A stretch of DNA of 51,108 bases, from NCBI GenBank assembly GCA_964588325.1, contig CAZPOR010000015.1:1-51108 (forward strand), given 5' to 3'. Positions 49,248 to 51,108 of the stretch are shown here, in pieces (within the stretch, counting starts at the first letter, position 1; every line of letters starts with the position of its first letter). The notes beneath the pieces were generated by a model. That model was not told the DNA's origin. It did no database searches and saw only the letters and a program-made list of their open reading frames with translations. The translations under genes and the position numbers were made by a program. Source of the DNA: Thiovibrio sp964588325 (GTDB taxonomy: Bacteria; Desulfobacterota; Desulfobulbia; Desulfobulbales; Desulfurivibrionaceae).

Positions 49248-49826
49248 ATGGAAACATTCGAGCAACTTCTTGAAAAATCGACCAAAATACACGGCCACAT
49301 CTGCGCGGGTCAGGTGATCGGGGTGCGCATGTCCATGATCGGCCTGCGGGAGATCGGCATCGACGATCCCAAGGCGCAGCGCAAGGATTTCTATGTGCTG
49401 GTGGAGATCGACCGCTGCGCCACCGATGCCATTCAGACCGTCACCGGCTGTTCCCTGGGCAAGCGCTCCCTCAAATGGCTCGATTACGGGATCATGGCCG
49501 CGACCTTTGTCAATCTCAAGACCGGGAAGGCGGTGCGGATCACGGCCCTTGAGGAGTCGCGGGAGACCTCGAAGAAGTACTGCCCGGAGATCGGCGACAA
49601 GTACAAGCAGCAATTGGAGGCGTACCGGATCATGCCCGAGGCGGAGCTGTTCAAGGTGCAACAGGTCTCGATCACCGTGCCCGAAGAGGACATGCCGGGC
49701 CGTCCCATGCGGAGGGTGCAATGCGAGCGTTGCGGGGACTGGGTGCAGGATTGCCGCGAGGTGGTGCAGGATGGCAAATCACTCTGCAAGCCCTGCGCGC
49801 ATGGCCGTTATTACGAAATCATCTAA
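49248..49826 (+). CDS. FmdE-family protein with C-terminal zinc finger
   Basis: This 192-residue protein has an FmdE domain (HGHICAGQVIGVRM, DRCATDAIQTVTGCSLGKRS) and a C-terminal treble-clef-like zinc site (VQCERCGDWV ... SLCKPCAHGRYY). FmdE proteins were first seen with tungsten/molybdenum formylmethanofuran dehydrogenase but occur widely near molybdenum cofactor genes in bacteria that lack methanofuran. The following gene is MoeA-like, supporting a link to molybdopterin. The start at 49248 is chosen for its ACCGGAG site and the conserved length; an upstream frame extends to 48963. Confidence 0.88.
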   Translation: METFEQLLEKSTKIHGHICAGQVIGVRMSMIGLREIGIDDPKAQRKDFYVLVEIDRCATDAIQTVTGCSLGKRSLKWLDYGIMAATFVNLKTGKAVRITALEESRETSKKYCPEIGDKYKQQLEAYRIMPEAELFKVQQVSITVPEEDMPGRPMRRVQCERCGDWVQDCREVVQDGKSLCKPCAHGRYYEII

Positions 49827-49871
49827 ACTGGTTGGAAAGGCATATTCGCACAGTATTTTGACTCCTGGCAC

Positions 49872-49993
49872 CTTAAAACTCCCCTCCCCTCGGAGTCTGC
49901 GCTTACCTGCGGGAGGGGTTGGGGGTAGCGACAACCCGCTGATATAACTTTCCCCTCTCCCTAACCCTACCCCCCCCCAGGGGGGAGGGAATT
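49872..49993 (-). repeat. divergent GC-rich BIME-like element before moeA-like gene
   Basis: The right half (CCCCTCTCCCTAACCCTACC, then CCCCAGGGGGGAGGGAA) matches the element at 26436 and 28604 closely. The left half (CTCCCCTCCCCTCGGAG ... GGGAGGGGTTGGGGGTAG) is diverged. It lies in the 188-bp gap between the FmdE-like and MoeA-like genes. Confidence 0.8.
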
Positions 49994-50014
49994 TATTAGG
50001 ATAACGGAGCACAT

Positions 50015-51040
50015 ATGACAAAAACAATCCCGGTTGAGCAGGCTGTCGGCATGGTCCTGCCCCACGACATCACCGAAATCCGCAGCGAAGAATTCAAGGG
50101 CCGCGCCTTCCGCAAAGGCCACATCATCCAGGCAGAGGACATCGAGCGGTTGAAACGGCTCGGCAAGGACAACATCTATGTGCTGGAGCTTAAGCCCGAC
50201 GATATCCATGAAAACGAGGCGGCCGAACTGATGGCCGAAGCCTTGGCCGGGCCGGGCGCCTCGGTGTCCGGTGAACCGGTGGAGGGCAAGCTCAACATCG
50301 TTGCCAACCACGACGGGCTGCTCAAGGTCGATGCCGAGGCGTTGTACCGCTTCAACCTGCTTGGGGAGGTGATGTGCGCCACCCTGCACAACAATACCCC
50401 GGTCAAGAAGGGCGAACAGCTTGCCGGAACCAGGCTCATTCCCCTGGTGTCCAAACGCGGGATCGTCAATGAAGCCGTTGCCATTGCCAAAAATGCCCAG
50501 GGAATCCTCAAGGTTGCCCAACTGAAACAGGCCAGGGCCGGACTGATCATCACGGGCAACGAGGTGTTCCATGGCCGGATCAAGGATGCCTTTGAGCCGG
50601 TGTTGCGCAAAAAGCTGGAAAAACTCGGTTCGGAGGTGGTGGCGGTCCGCTTCGCCCCGGACGATATCGAGACCATTGCTGCCGAGATCAAGGCGTGCCT
50701 GGATGCAGGCGCGGACCTCATCGTCACCAGCGGCGGCATGTCCGTGGACCCGGACGACGTGACCCGGCTTGGGATTGCCAGGGCCGGGGCCAAGGAGATC
50801 GTCTACGGCACCCCGGTTCTGCCAGGGGCCATGTTTCTGGTGGGGTATATCGGGGAGGTGCCGGTGCTGGGGCTGCCTGCCTGCGGCATGTTCCACAAGA
50901 TCACGGTCTTTGACCTGATCCTGCCCAGGGTGCTGTGCGGCGAAAAGATCACCCGGCACGACATGGCCCAGTTGGGACACGGCGGCCTGTGCCGGCAGTG
51001 CAAGACCTGTGTCTATCCCATCTGCGGTTTCGGCAAGTAG
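50015..51040 (+). CDS. MoeA/MogA-type molybdopterin-binding protein with Cys-rich tail
   Basis: This 341-residue protein has an N-terminal MoeA-like region (VEQAVGMVLPHDIT, KGRAFRKGHII), and a MoaB/Mog-type molybdopterin-binding domain with the signature LIVTSGGMSVDPDDVT and GTPVLPGAMFLVG. A C-terminal tail carries four cysteines (GGLCRQCKTCVYPICGFGK), a small metal-binding or Fe-S-like motif not found in E. coli MoeA. It lacks the full four-domain length of MoeA (about 400 residues). The function is probably molybdenum or tungsten insertion or handling. Confidence 0.87.
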   Translation: MTKTIPVEQAVGMVLPHDITEIRSEEFKGRAFRKGHIIQAEDIERLKRLGKDNIYVLELKPDDIHENEAAELMAEALAGPGASVSGEPVEGKLNIVANHDGLLKVDAEALYRFNLLGEVMCATLHNNTPVKKGEQLAGTRLIPLVSKRGIVNEAVAIAKNAQGILKVAQLKQARAGLIITGNEVFHGRIKDAFEPVLRKKLEKLGSEVVAVRFAPDDIETIAAEIKACLDAGADLIVTSGGMSVDPDDVTRLGIARAGAKEIVYGTPVLPGAMFLVGYIGEVPVLGLPACGMFHKITVFDLILPRVLCGEKITRHDMAQLGHGGLCRQCKTCVYPICGFGK

Positions 51041-51051
51041 ATTTTCCTGAT

Positions 51052-51108
51052 CCCCCATTGGCACGCAGCCGAGCACCGGAGAGGCTGCCGAAAAAGGGCT
51101 TTGCACTG
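51052..51108 (-). repeat. 57-bp inverted repeat, right copy
   Basis: This copy is the reverse complement of 144-200 with two mismatches and runs to the last base of the window, so its true length is unknown. It begins 12 bp after the MoeA-like stop. Confidence 0.85.

Noticed and set aside
23536..49993. CRISPR array from the spaced GC-rich repeats
   Set aside because: Copies are kilobases apart, without regular spacers, and no cas gene is present.

Overview
The window looks like a chromosomal segment of an anaerobic Gram-negative bacterium of the Desulfobacterota, probably a Desulfobulbales-type or related delta-lineage. The grounds are a GC-rich background, the anaerobic (early cobalt insertion) B12 pathway with an exported CbiK chelatase of the Desulfovibrio type, a periplasmic NiFe hydrogenase, c-type heme sensors, TonB/BtuB outer-membrane transport, FmdE-like and MoeA-like genes, and a DVU0772-like protein. 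This placement is inferred from gene content only. No rRNA, tRNA or CRISPR array was seen.

Layout. (1) 223-2221: a fused dipeptide-type ABC ATPase and a lone HigA/NadS-like HTH protein. (2) 2595-8608: NiFe hydrogenase large and small subunits, then a membrane CheA-like kinase with a periplasmic di-heme domain, a CheX-like phosphatase and a CheY-like regulator. The large subunit ends exactly at the last metal-ligand motif, the small subunit has a Tat signal but no membrane anchor, and no cytochrome b subunit is present. Together this reads as a candidate periplasmic hydrogen (or redox) sensing pathway and is the main novelty candidate. (3) 8674-13139: cyclophilin, a Cys-repeat secreted protein, a lipoprotein, a DVU0772-like protein, a tandem HD/HD-GYP protein and a DUF1778-GNAT toxin-antitoxin pair. 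(4) 13234-21032: a divergent locus around a secreted mono-heme beta-propeller, with NosL, a TlpA-like lipoprotein, two MacB/FtsX-type ABC systems, a polytopic CxxC protein and a small exported protein. It looks like a dedicated metal/redox maturation system. (5) 21065-43935: a very large cobalamin region. A leftward operon runs cbiK-btuCDF-cbiA-C-D-ET-L-F-G-H. A B12-controlled gate-domain permease lies next to it. A rightward operon runs btuB, a btuF-cbiZ fusion, tonB, a second cbiA and a second btuFCD. Three cobalamin riboswitches sit within about 1.9 kb and control the three units. (6) 44024-49153: an AT-richer accessory island with a RAYT-type transposase that carries a perfect 405-bp tandem duplication, a BglII-like type II restriction-modification system with a controller protein, two unknown genes, and a chimeric ORF ending next to strong palindromes. 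(7) 49248-51040: FmdE-like and MoeA-like genes.

Two repeat families cut across the layout. A roughly 115-125 bp GC-rich, BIME-like palindromic element occurs between genes and also inside genes. It is translated in frame as about 39 extra residues in cbiD and in the first cbiA, and it supplies the start codon and N-terminus of cbiF. A different 57-bp sequence occurs in inverted orientation near both ends of the window.
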